From Paractinoplanes atraurantiacus (GTDB lineage Bacteria; Actinomycetota; Actinomycetes; Mycobacteriales; Micromonosporaceae), in the NCBI RefSeq assembly GCF_900215205.1, contig NZ_OBDY01000025.1:93786-157785 (forward strand): a stretch of 64,000 nt of DNA, given 5' to 3'. The position numbers and the translations under genes are program-made. Shown in pieces: positions 1-10,226 of this stretch. The stretch's first letter is position 1. The number at the start of each line of letters is the position of its first letter. The notes beneath the pieces are model-generated. The model was not told the origin of the DNA. It did not search any database and saw only the letters and a list, made by a program, of their open reading frames with translations.

Positions 1-487
1 CGGCCAGGATGGCGGTGACGCCGTCCAGGCCTTCGCGGGTGCCGACGGCCACGACCACGTCGTTGGGCTCGAAGACGAACGACGGGCCGGGCGAGGCGAT
101 CACCTCGCGGTCACGCATGACCGCGACGATGGAGGACCCGGTGCGGGTGCGGGCCCGGGTGTCGCCCAGCTTGCGGCCGACGAACGGCGAGCCGGCGCCC
201 AGCCCGATCTGCTCGGTGAGCAGGCCGGCCGCCTGCTGGCGCAGGCCCGCGAGCTGGCCGAGCATGAGGGAGGCGCCGAGCACGTCGGCCAGGGCCTCGG
301 CCTCGTCGTCGGTGAGCGGGATCGAGGCCAGGCACGCGTCGGGATCGTCGACGTCGTAGAGGACCAGGTCGCGCCGGCCGTTGCGATGCGACACCACGCC
401 GACGGTCCGTCCCGAGGACGTGACGAGGTCGTGCCGGACGCCTATACCCGGCAGAGGAGTCTGTTCCACCCGTACGCGCACGATCAC
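1..487 (-). CDS. TrkA-C (RCK_C) regulatory subunit of a cation:proton antiporter, 3' end cut by the window edge
   Basis: The reverse-strand protein starts MIVRVRVEQTPLPGIGVRHD and reads about 162 residues to the window edge. The first part matches the N-terminus of actinobacterial KhtT-like antiporter regulators, and the last ~70 residues (G-S-P-F-V-G-R-K-L ... ending V-V-V-A-V-G-T-R-E) are a TrkA-C ligand-binding domain. The GTG at 487 overlaps the TGA of the upstream transporter (GTGA), suggesting translational coupling; a GTG at 481 is an alternative. Such subunits usually sit before the antiporter membrane gene, which would lie outside the window. Only a few C-terminal residues should be missing. 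Confidence 0.75.
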   Translation of the reverse strand, partial: MIVRVRVEQTPLPGIGVRHDLVTSSGRTVGVVSHRNGRRDLVLYDVDDPDACLASIPLTDDEAEALADVLGASLMLGQLAGLRQQAAGLLTEQIGLGAGSPFVGRKLGDTRARTRTGSSIVAVMRDREVIASPGPSFVFEPNDVVVAVGTREGLDGVTAILA

Positions 488-1680
488 AACGGTAACAGCG
501 CGTCGGCCTCCCGCTTCGATGCGACGGCGGCATGCCGCGCACTGATCAACAAGACCAGGCCGACGGCGCAAAGGACGAGGTTCATGGCGTACGCGAGGCG
601 GAAGCCGTACGCCTGGGCCAGGCCGAACGCCGGGGCCGCGAGGATCTGGCCGGTCGTGAAGGTGTTGGTGATCATCGTGGTGGCGCGGCCCGGGTGACCC
701 GGCATGAGGTCCTGCATGTACGAGATGCCGAGCCCGCTGATCGCCGCGATGGCGGCCGCGTTGAGCGGCTGGGCAGCCACCAGCACCCAGATCGAGCCGG
801 CACTGGCCGCGACCGCGTGATAGGCGATCGCGCAGCACACGCCGATCAGGATCAGCGTCCGCGACGGCACCCGGGTGGTGAGCACGCCGAAGCCCAGCAT
901 GAGCGGGATCTCCAGAGCCGCGCAGAGGCCGAGGATCAGCCCGGCCGACCGGATCGAGCCGCCCAGGTCGGTGCTGACGTAGAGCGGCATCGCCTGCACG
1001 GCGAGCGTGCCCGCGGTCTGCACGACGGTGAAGCCGGCGACGATCAGGAAGAGCGTGGACCGCGGCGGCACCGGGGCGATCGCGTCCGGCAGGTCACCGG
1101 CACCGTCGGTGGTGGGCTTGCGGACCTCGGGCAGCCAGCGGAGCACGATGAGCACGGTGATCGCGTACATGATCGCGGCGAGCCCGTAGGTCCAGCCGAA
1201 GCCGTGGCCGGCGAGCACGAGCGCGGCCAGCGGCGGGCCGCCGACCCAGGCGACCGAGAAGAGGGTGCGCAGGGTGCTGATGCCCAGGGCGGCTTTCTTG
1301 GGGTCGCCGCTCTGGAGGACCTGACGGGCGTACGCGAAAGATTGCGGGAAAAGCGTGCCGGCCAGGGCCGTGAGAGTCACGGTGATCGCGAGCAGGAGCC
1401 AGTAGTCACGGACGACGGCGGTGAGGGCGGTGCCGGCGAGGCCGGCCAGCGCGGCGGTGATGAGCAGCTTGCGGCGGATCGGGCGGCGGTCCGAGACCCG
1501 GCCGATCAGCCACGACACGAGGACGCCGGCGACCGGGGCGGCGATCAGGAAGGCCGTGGTCCGGATCGGGCCCGCGTGCACGGCGTCGCTGAGGAAAAGG
1601 GCCAGGTAGGGCCCGACGAACGAGGTCGAGATGCCGACCGCTACGAAGATGAGAGCGAGCGGGAGCAGGCGTTTCGACAC
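484..1680 (-). CDS. MFS sugar efflux transporter, SET (SetA/SetB) family
   Basis: A 398-residue polytopic protein with about 12 hydrophobic segments. The N-terminal half carries FLSDAVHAGP and the loop GRVSDRRPIRRKL, and a later segment reads R-T-L-F-S-V-A-W-V-G-G-P-P-L-A; both stretches align by eye with E. coli SetB (FLTDEVHARP ... SLAWVIGPPLA). The family exports sugars and glucosides across the inner membrane. The start is GTG at 1680 with no Shine-Dalgarno, directly behind an inverted repeat (1681-1698), so initiation may be leaderless. It is the first gene of a pair with the antiporter subunit. Substrate cannot be read from sequence. Confidence 0.8.
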   Translation of the reverse strand: MSKRLLPLALIFVAVGISTSFVGPYLALFLSDAVHAGPIRTTAFLIAAPVAGVLVSWLIGRVSDRRPIRRKLLITAALAGLAGTALTAVVRDYWLLLAITVTLTALAGTLFPQSFAYARQVLQSGDPKKAALGISTLRTLFSVAWVGGPPLAALVLAGHGFGWTYGLAAIMYAITVLIVLRWLPEVRKPTTDGAGDLPDAIAPVPPRSTLFLIVAGFTVVQTAGTLAVQAMPLYVSTDLGGSIRSAGLILGLCAALEIPLMLGFGVLTTRVPSRTLILIGVCCAIAYHAVAASAGSIWVLVAAQPLNAAAIAAISGLGISYMQDLMPGHPGRATTMITNTFTTGQILAAPAFGLAQAYGFRLAYAMNLVLCAVGLVLLISARHAAVASKREADALLPL

Positions 1681-1698
1681 GTTGTTTAACGTTACAAC
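1681..1698. promoter_or_regulatory. Imperfect inverted repeat at the start of the sugar efflux transporter
   Basis: GTTGT and ACAAC arms flank an AACGTT core immediately upstream of the GTG start of the SET-family transporter. A CG-centred, AT-rich imperfect palindrome of this kind is typical of LacI-type operators, and a sugar transporter would be a sensible target, but no regulator gene is adjacent. Confidence 0.3.
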
Positions 1699-1755
1699 GA
1701 GCGACCGGATGTTCTCTTGGACTCGTGGTGACGATCACTTGCGGGCCGCGCTAGA

Positions 1756-1776
1756 GTTGAGTGGCTTACGCTCAAG
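1756..1776 (+). promoter_or_regulatory. HAIR-like operator for HspR upstream of clpB
   Basis: The sequence reads GTTGAGT-N7-GCTCAAG, matching the HspR-associated inverted repeat CTTGAGT-N7-ACTCAAG at all but the first base of each arm. It ends 23 nt before the clpB start. HspR represses dnaK and clpB regulons in actinobacteria, so this explains heat-shock control of clpB here. Confidence 0.85.
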
Positions 1777-1799
1777 TCTTGCTGCATTCAGGGGAGCGC

Positions 1800-4391
<2,592 letters not shown>

Positions 4392-4395
4392 CGAA

Positions 4396-4428
4396 AGGCC
4401 CCGGGGATCTCCCCGGGGCCTTCTCTTT
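4396..4428 (+). terminator. Intrinsic terminator after clpB
   Basis: A GC-rich stem GGCCCCGGGGA / CCCCGGGGCC with a 3-nt loop followed by TTCTCTTT lies 5 nt after the clpB stop. Its tail covers the stop codon of the convergent small gene at 4427. Confidence 0.85.
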
Positions 4429-4615
4429 AGTCGGTGGCCGTCCGCTGCCGGTAGGCCTGGGTCATCAGGACGTCGGTGACCAGTTGCTCTCCGCCCTCGG
4501 CGGACCAGATGCGGATGCCGTCGCGGTGGAGCTGATATCGCACGTCTGTGAATCGGGTCCGGGTGTCGTCATGGTGAACGACGTCCAGGGTGTCGGCGTG
4601 GGGCATGGGACTCAC
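4427..4615 (-). CDS. Small conserved-looking hypothetical protein (62 aa)
   Basis: A 62-residue reading frame convergent with clpB. It begins at GTG 4615 preceded by AAGGAC; an ATG three codons later (4606) with GGTGAG upstream is an alternative. The protein is polar, with a short beta-like stretch V-R-Y-Q-L-H-R-D-G-I-R-I-W, no signal peptide and no membrane segment. I do not recognise a family. Codon use is compatible with coding and it has a plausible ribosome site, but its size leaves room for doubt. Confidence 0.5.
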   Translation of the reverse strand: MSPMPHADTLDVVHHDDTRTRFTDVRYQLHRDGIRIWSAEGGEQLVTDVLMTQAYRQRTATD

Positions 4616-4952
4616 CGGTCCTTAACAGGTCTGGGGCGGCCGCGGTGTGGTCACGCGGCCGGCATATCGGGACAGGTGCCCTAGGACGGTCTGCCTCGGC
4701 CCTCATCTTTTTTCGGGGCGGGCGACTCGTCCGGGCAGGGGGCGTCGCGGGAGGTCTCTGCTGCCACGTCGGCGCCACGGATGGAAGTGTAGGGGCCGGA
4801 ATCGACCCGTGTCGCCCCCTGAACGAGCGACCTATTTACGGATATTTCGTCCATCGTCGCCCGATGCTGCCACAGGTTGTCGGCTTCTGTGCCGCTGTCG
4901 CCAATATGGCGGCCGACCGATACCGTGAGTGGATCAAGAGTTTGGGGGCATT
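4616..4952. other. Intergenic stretch without a supported gene
   Basis: About 340 bp between the small reverse gene and the first proline-rich membrane protein. Short frames exist on both strands but have no ribosome site or recognisable product. It probably holds the promoters of both flanking genes; I could not identify convincing -35/-10 elements. Confidence 0.5.
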
Positions 4953-6101
4953 GTGACCGTTCCGAGCTACCCGGCACCCGCGCCAAGGCCGCGCCCGGCC
5001 GTCGTGACGGTCGCGTCCTACCTGCTCTACCTGGTCGCGGCGATCCAAGTGATCAGCGCGTTCCTCACCTTCTCGGTGTCTGGCCGCATGTCCGACGCGG
5101 TCCGTGACACCTACGCGGGCACCGAGTCCGAGGGCCTCGAGGGCGTCGCCACCGGCATCTTCGTCTTCGGCGGCATCATCAACCTGCTGATCGGCCTCGG
5201 CTTCGCCGCGCTGGCCTTCTTCAACAACCGCGGCAAGAACCCGTCCCGCATCGTCACGTGGGTGATCGGCGGCGTCGCGATCTGCTGCCTCGGCTTCGGG
5301 CTGAGCGGAAACGCCCTGGTCAGCTCGATGGAGTCGGCCGGCAACACCGGCTCCACCTGGCAGGACGACGACCTCAACCAGCGCCTGAACGACGCGCTGC
5401 CGTCCTGGTACACGCCGACGACGACGGCCCTGACCGTGATCGCGCTGCTGGCCGTGCTGGCCACGGTGATCCTGCTGGCGCTGCCGGCGTCCAACGACTT
5501 TTTCCGCAAGCAGCCGGTGGGGGGCTGGGATCCGTCGGTCGGATATCCGCCTTACCCGGGTCAGCCGCCCGGCGGGCAATATCCGGTGTACGGCCAGCAG
5601 AACCCCTATCCGCCGTACCCGGGGCAGCCGGCCCAGCCGGGCCAGGGCTACCCGGCTCAGGGCTACCCGGCTCAGGGCTACCCGGCGCCGCAGGGCCAGC
5701 CGGGACAGCCGGCTCCGGGGCTTCCGCCTTACCCGGGCGCGGGCTCGTCCACCCCGCCGCCCGCCGGTCCTTCCAGCCCGCCGCCGGGCGCCGGTCCTTC
5801 CACCCCGCCGGCGGGCGCCGAACCTTCCACGCCGCCGGCGGGCGCCGAACCTTCCACGCCGCCGGCGGCCTCCGACCCGTACGCGCCGCCGCCGGCCTCC
5901 GATCCCTACGCTCCGCCGCCGGCCTCCGATCCGTATGCCCAGCCGCCCGCACCCTCAGCTGGGCCGGAGTCGCCCGGTGGGCAGGAGTCGCCGGGGAGCC
6001 CGCCGTCGTGGGGTGCTCCGCCGCCGCCGTGGGGTTCCCAGCCGAAGGCGCCGGAGGACGAGCAGCCGCCCTCGGACGGCACACAACCACCGAAGCCTTG
6101 A
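4953..6101 (+). CDS. Four-helix membrane protein with long Pro/Gly/Tyr/Gln-rich C-terminal tail
   Basis: A 382-residue protein. Four hydrophobic helices occupy roughly residues 15-180, ending at N-D-F-F-R-K-Q; the remaining ~200 residues are low-complexity tail with repeats such as AQGYP, SDPYAPPPA and GAEPSTPPA. The start is taken as GTG 4953, preceded by TTTGGGGG, giving VTVPSYPAPAP; an upstream in-frame ATG (4929) lacks a ribosome site. The downstream gene is a paralogue with the same plan. Function unknown; proline-rich tails on actinobacterial membrane proteins often scaffold partners, which is inference only. Confidence 0.75.
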   Translation: MTVPSYPAPAPRPRPAVVTVASYLLYLVAAIQVISAFLTFSVSGRMSDAVRDTYAGTESEGLEGVATGIFVFGGIINLLIGLGFAALAFFNNRGKNPSRIVTWVIGGVAICCLGFGLSGNALVSSMESAGNTGSTWQDDDLNQRLNDALPSWYTPTTTALTVIALLAVLATVILLALPASNDFFRKQPVGGWDPSVGYPPYPGQPPGGQYPVYGQQNPYPPYPGQPAQPGQGYPAQGYPAQGYPAPQGQPGQPAPGLPPYPGAGSSTPPPAGPSSPPPGAGPSTPPAGAEPSTPPAGAEPSTPPAASDPYAPPPASDPYAPPPASDPYAQPPAPSAGPESPGGQESPGSPPSWGAPPPPWGSQPKAPEDEQPPSDGTQPPKP

Positions 6102-6182
6102 TGTCCCGCTGGACGGGTTCCGCACCGTTGGGCGCTCCACGCGGGTAGGTTCGGGCCAACGGATCACCGCGGGGAGTCGTCG

Positions 6183-7499
6183 ATGTCATACCCAGTCCAG
6201 CCGCCGCCGATCGCCGTGGCGCCGCCGCCCTCTCCGGCGGGCCGGCCGCCCACGGTGACGGTGGCCGCCGTCCTGCTCTGGGTGATGGCCGTGATCGGCC
6301 TGATCTATGCGATCACGACGCTGGCCATCGTGCCCGGGACGATCGACCGCTTCCGCGACGTCACCGACGGCCCCCTGCAGTCCTTCACGGGCGACAGCGA
6401 TCTCGACTATTACGTGGCGGTGGTCTGGCTCGGCGCCGCGGTGGCCCTGGCCCTGGCCGTGATCATCTTCGCGCTGTACGTGGTGCTGGGCCTCGCCCTG
6501 CGCCGCGGCAGCAACGCCGCCCGGATCACGACGCTGGTGGCCTGCGTCCTGGGCATCCTGGCCGGCGCCGCGAGCACGCTGACGGTGGCGGTCCAGCGAG
6601 GCGGCGACGCGGTGCCGGGTTCCCTGGGCACCAGGCTGACCGAGGCGTACCCCGGAGGTTGGGTCGGCACGAACACCGCCCTCTCGGTGGCCCAGATCAT
6701 CGGCTACGCGGTGGTCGGCATCCTGATCCTGACGGCCCCTAGAGCTTTCTTCCGCAAGCCGGCGGCTTCGGCCGTCCCCGGAGTGCCCCCGGGTGGCTAT
6801 CCCCCCGCTTACGGCGCCCCTTACCCCGGCCATCCGGCCGCCGCAGGTTACGGCCCGCAGTACACCCAGGGCTACGACACCGGTGCCTACGGTCCGGGTT
6901 CCCCTTACGCTTCAGGCCCTTCGAGCCCGTACGCCTCAACGCCCTACCCGCAGTACCCCTCCGCTCCGGCCCCGACCGCCGCACCCGACGGCACCGGCCC
7001 GGACTCCCCTTACGCCCGCCCGCCGGCCCCGCCCGCCCCCACAGTCCCGGCCGAGCCCGCCCCTGCAGCGCCCAGCGCTGGCCCTACCGCGCCCACGCCG
7101 CCCGGCACCGGCGCCGCGGCGCCCTCCTTCGCGCCTGCTGCGCCCGGCGCTACCGCCGCGTCCAACCCGCCCGGCGCTACCAGCGCGCCCGCGGGACCGA
7201 TGGCGCCTGCGGTGCCCGGCGCCGCCGCTGCTGCGCCTGTCGCACCCAGCGCCACCTCTGCGACTACCGCGCCCGGCGCGGCCGATTCGGGGGCTGGTTC
7301 GCCGGCGGGGGCTGAATCGGCTTCTGCCGCCGCGTCGTCTGCTTCTGGGGCGGCTGCTTCCTCCGTACCCAATCCGGCCGAGGCGTCCTCGCCCACCGTT
7401 GTTTCCGGTCCTTCCGGTGAGGCGAGTGGGGCCGAGTCGGGGAAGCGCGCGACCCCTTCGGCGTCGGATGATGAGTACTGGTCACGTCCGTCGGAGTAG
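6183..7499 (+). CDS. Four-helix membrane protein with Pro/Ala/Ser-rich tail, paralogue of the preceding gene
   Basis: 438 residues, ATG 6183 after GGGGAG. Residues ~25-200 hold four hydrophobic helices in the same arrangement as the upstream gene, and helix 4 again ends in a F-F-R-K motif (A-F-F-R-K-P). The tail of about 230 residues is different in composition: first Gly/Tyr/Pro (YAPYPGHP-like), then long Ala/Pro/Ser runs. The two genes probably arose by tandem duplication followed by tail divergence. An 81-bp gap allows co-transcription. Function unknown. Confidence 0.75.
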   Translation: MSYPVQPPPIAVAPPPSPAGRPPTVTVAAVLLWVMAVIGLIYAITTLAIVPGTIDRFRDVTDGPLQSFTGDSDLDYYVAVVWLGAAVALALAVIIFALYVVLGLALRRGSNAARITTLVACVLGILAGAASTLTVAVQRGGDAVPGSLGTRLTEAYPGGWVGTNTALSVAQIIGYAVVGILILTAPRAFFRKPAASAVPGVPPGGYPPAYGAPYPGHPAAAGYGPQYTQGYDTGAYGPGSPYASGPSSPYASTPYPQYPSAPAPTAAPDGTGPDSPYARPPAPPAPTVPAEPAPAAPSAGPTAPTPPGTGAAAPSFAPAAPGATAASNPPGATSAPAGPMAPAVPGAAAAAPVAPSATSATTAPGAADSGAGSPAGAESASAAASSASGAAASSVPNPAEASSPTVVSGPSGEASGAESGKRATPSASDDEYWSRPSE

Positions 7500-7515
7500 T
7501 TACTCGCCAGTTACC

Positions 7516-7551
7516 CCCCTCATTTTGAGGTGAGGCCCCTCATATTGATGG
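7516..7551. repeat. Two 15-bp near-direct repeats, each a small palindrome
   Basis: CCCCTCATTTTGAGG at 7516 and CCCCTCATATTGATGG at 7536 recur at 20-bp spacing (two helical turns). Each has the symmetrical core TCA-N3-TGA. They lie 16 bp after a stop codon, with no T-run, so an operator pair is more likely than a terminator. Confidence 0.35.
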
Positions 7552-7904
7552 GCATGGGTCACCCGAACGGGTAGCTTTCTCATCCGGCGATGTCCCCCAA
7601 TCGGCTGTCCGGATAGCGCTTGACCAGCCGGTCGGAGGGTGTTTTTCGCTACATGGGTAAACGTCCCACCGCACGATTCACAGGACCTTCTCAGCACCTC
7701 GTCCGGGTGATCTGCCGGCCGCCGCCGCTGTGACCCAGGACATAGGGGCTTTGAGCTGCGTCGATGTTCTCGGGATCGGGCGAAAGGGACTTCGCCAACA
7801 GTAAGGTTTGTTTATAGAGAGACCCAATGTTGTGCGTCAATAGTTCCGTTCGACACTGCCGGGGCGAAAGGTTCCAGTTTCGTTCCAGCCAGTACGCTCG
7901 ATAC
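7552..7904. other. Lower-GC intergenic stretch
   Basis: About 350 bp of distinctly lower GC than the rest of the window, containing short frames on both strands with atypical codons and no ribosome sites. No gene is supported. Confidence 0.4.
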
Positions 7905-8306
7905 ATGCAAGCACGCCACGACCTGCGTAAATTCATCACTGAATTGCCCGTCGCAGAGCGTGGTGCCGTGCTTTCATCGGGTCGTGAACTTCCGGCATCC
8001 GGCCGCCCGGTCCGGGAGATCGCACACGGTGTTGGGATGACGACGGCGAGGTGTGTGCGGACCTCGCTCAAATCGGATCAGTCACCGGAAACAGATCGAC
8101 GAATTGACAATGTGGGGCGTCTCACTCCCGGGGCGGGGATCGAGACCTCGACACAGATGGACAGCGTCCTGACGGCGGCTGAGGCGTTGCAGGAGGCAGA
8201 GACCGAGTTCGGCCGCAGGGGAAAGGTTGATCGGGAGTTCGGGTTACCGGCCATCCTGGATCGACCGACCCGGCGATCGATGTCGGCCTTACGGCCTCGA
8301 AGTTAG
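7905..8306 (+). CDS. Doubtful hypothetical protein in a lower-GC patch
   Basis: An uninterrupted 133-residue frame from ATG 7905. Its third codon positions are far less GC-biased than neighbouring genes (AAA, TTC, ACT, GAA, CGT, AGT), which suggests either acquired DNA or non-coding sequence. Around residues 36-60 a stretch P-V-R-E-I-A-H-G-V-G-M-T-T-A-R could form a helix-turn-helix, but the match is weak. No clear ribosome site. It ends 50 bp before the ArsR-type regulator. Confidence 0.3.
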   Translation: MQARHDLRKFITELPVAERGAVLSSGRELPASGRPVREIAHGVGMTTARCVRTSLKSDQSPETDRRIDNVGRLTPGAGIETSTQMDSVLTAAEALQEAETEFGRRGKVDREFGLPAILDRPTRRSMSALRPRS

Positions 8307-8356
8307 GCGGTTCGTTCCTGCACCCATGCAGGAGAATCGATGCAGTTGGTGGAAGG

Positions 8357-8734
8357 ATGGAGATCGTGGGAACTGCGTTGGCGGAAATGACAATGCCTCA
8401 GATCTCGCCGCTTGCCGGCGAGCCAATTGAACGTGCCGACGCCGAGCGGCTGGCCGGGGTGCTCAAGGCACTGGCCGACCCGGCCCGGCTTCGGCTGCTG
8501 AGCCTCATTCAGTCCGCGACGGACGGTGAGGCCTGCGTGTGCGACCTGACCGCTCCGCTCGGTCTGTCTCAGCCGACGGTGAGCCATCACCTTCGGATCC
8601 TCACGGAGGCCGGCCTGCTCGAGCGTGAGAAGCGGGGTGTGTGGGCGTACTACCGCCTCGTGCCGACCGCCATCGCGACGATCGCCGATCTTCTGACCCC
8701 GCCTCGCAAGCGGGCCACGAAGAAGGCGCGCTGA
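8357..8734 (+). CDS. ArsR/SmtB-family metalloregulator with a CVC metal motif
   Basis: 125 residues with the winged-helix fold typical of ArsR: L-A-D-P-A-R-L-R-L-L-S-L-I (about 39-51), then C-V-C-D-L (Cys60, Cys62) at the start of the recognition region and Q-P-T-V-S-H-H-L as recognition helix. The CxC pair in this place is the classic arsenic/antimony (or soft metal) site. Start uncertain: ATG 8357 has GGAAGG directly abutting it, and ATG 8387 or 8393 would trim 10-12 residues. No arsenic transporter or reductase is adjacent, so the target is unknown; the downstream aldolase is on the same strand 105 bp away. Confidence 0.88.
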   Translation: MEIVGTALAEMTMPQISPLAGEPIERADAERLAGVLKALADPARLRLLSLIQSATDGEACVCDLTAPLGLSQPTVSHHLRILTEAGLLEREKRGVWAYYRLVPTAIATIADLLTPPRKRATKKAR

Positions 8735-8839
8735 CCGCTTTCGGGACTCGCCTGGCGTCACCGGCATCACGTGGGGCGTGACGCCAGGCCGAAGACCTTC
8801 TCCGCCTCAAGTCCACCCCCAGGACCCGAGGAGTAACGG

Positions 8840-9514
8840 GTGAACTACGTCCACGGCGATCTGCGCGATCAGCTCGCGTTCGTGGGTTTCGACGTCATCC
8901 AGGCCGGCCTGGTGGCCGGCTCCGGTGGCAACCTGTCCGCGCGGATCCCCGACGAGGACGCCATCTGGGTCACCGCCAGTGGCTCCTGGCTGGGCCGTCT
9001 CAGCCGGACGACCTTCGCCTCCGTGCGCGTGTCGGACGGCTCACCCGCGACGGTCGGCAACATGCCGCCGCCGCAGTGCGAGCCGACCAGCGAGCTGGCG
9101 TTGCACCTCGCGTTGTACAGGGCCCGCCCCGACGTCAACGCCATCATCCATCTGCATCCGCAGACCGCTCTGCTGCTCGACGCGCTGGGCGAGCACATCC
9201 GGATCGTCACCACGGACCACGCCTACTACCTGAGGCGCGTCTCCACGGTGCCCTTCCGCATGCCCGGCACCATCGAGTTGGCTTCGCTGACGGCCGCCAT
9301 GGCCGCCGACGGCACCGACTGCCTGGTCCTGAGCCAGCACGGCTGCGTCGTCCTCGGCGATTCGGTCGAGCTCGCCCACAAGCGAGCCCGCAACCTCGAG
9401 GAGGCCGCGCAGCTCACCTACCGGGCTTTGGCCGCCGGCCGCCTGGAAAACCTGCGCGACTGCCCCGAGGAGTTCCAGAGCCGCCTGTCCGGTTCCACAG
9501 CGCTCTCCGTCTGA
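8840..9514 (+). CDS. Class II aldolase/adducin-family protein (fuculose-phosphate aldolase-like)
   Basis: 224 residues, GTG 8840 after GAGGAG. Family signatures: G-G-N-L-S-A-R near residue 30, the T-S-E-L-A-L-H acid/metal segment, the H-L-H zinc ligands (I-I-H-L-H-P near 102) and a later H in Q-H-G-C-V. The family cleaves sugar phosphates such as L-fuculose-1-phosphate or decarboxylates related substrates using a zinc ion bound by three histidines. The substrate cannot be decided from sequence. It stands alone, followed by a terminator at 9648. Confidence 0.88.
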   Translation: MNYVHGDLRDQLAFVGFDVIQAGLVAGSGGNLSARIPDEDAIWVTASGSWLGRLSRTTFASVRVSDGSPATVGNMPPPQCEPTSELALHLALYRARPDVNAIIHLHPQTALLLDALGEHIRIVTTDHAYYLRRVSTVPFRMPGTIELASLTAAMAADGTDCLVLSQHGCVVLGDSVELAHKRARNLEEAAQLTYRALAAGRLENLRDCPEEFQSRLSGSTALSV

Positions 9515-9647
9515 CCGCTTCCAGCCCTCCCCGAGATCCGCCCAACCGGCCCGCACCCACCGCGGTCCCGCCCAGCGAGTCCCGTCCAGGAGCCCACCGC
9601 CCTCAGGGCTCCCCAATGGCGCCCAGCGCCACCCGTCCCGCACAAGC

Positions 9648-9684
9648 AAAGCCGCCCGTTCCCTTTCGGGCGGCTTTCGCTTTT
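9648..9684 (+). terminator. Intrinsic terminator downstream of the aldolase
   Basis: Perfect stem AAAGCCGCCCG / CGGGCGGCTTT (9648-9658 and 9667-9677) with an 8-nt loop and CGCTTTT tail. It lies 130 bp after the stop codon. Confidence 0.8.
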
Positions 9685-9689
9685 CCCGT

Positions 9690-10175
9690 ACGCCCAAACA
9701 GCCACCCACCGACAGCGCCCTCCCGGGCCACGGTGGCCTGCCTCACCGCACGCCGCCCTGCCTCGCCCGACGCCCGCAACCACAGCCCTGCCGGCCCCAG
9801 CTCCGCATTCGCGCGACACCCGCAGCCGAGGTCGCAGCGCAGCGCGGCGCGGGGTTGGGTTTGGGCGGGAAGTGCGGCGCGGCTTCCAGCATTCCGGCCT
9901 TCCCGCCGGTCGATCATTCCGCCCGCGTTCTGCTCGCGCCGCCCCCTGCTCCGCCTCGTGGCCGGGCGAGATCGTAGGAGCCGCGGCGGGCGCGGGAGAG
10001 GGAGGGGCCGCGAGTCAGCTGGACCAGTCTGTGGGTGTGGGAAAGAGGCCGCGCGAGTCGGACCGGGAGGGCGAATGGCGGCGAGCCCGATGTGGGAGGG
10101 CGAAAGGCCACGCGGGTCTCGCGGCGAGGGAGTCGGATGGCGGTGAGGAAGAGGGGCTAGGTGTGGGTGGGAACG
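9690..10175. other. Gene-free GC-rich stretch
   Basis: About 490 bp with pyrimidine-rich then purine-rich (GGGCGAGAG-type) composition. Open frames run through on both strands but only because of GC content; none has a ribosome site or a recognisable product. No repeat longer than about 10 bp was noticed. Confidence 0.5.
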
Positions 10176-10211
10176 AAAAAGACGCCGCCCCCGGCTGGGG
10201 CGGCGTCTTTT
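10176..10211. terminator. Bidirectional intrinsic terminator
   Basis: AAAAAGACGCCGCCCC ... GGGGCGGCGTCTTTT: stem 10181-10191 with 10197-10207, A-run on one side and T-run on the other, so it works in both directions. On the reverse strand it ends the DedA gene. Confidence 0.85.
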
Positions 10212-10226
10212 GTGGACTTGGGGGTG

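Noticed and set aside
4681..4986. 101-codon reverse frame in the gap before the proline-rich membrane genes
   Set aside because: No ribosome site, overlaps the start of the forward gene, composition not protein-like.
7691..8071. 126-codon reverse frame in the low-GC patch
   Set aside because: No ribosome site or motif, and it overlaps the slightly better forward frame; neither is strong.
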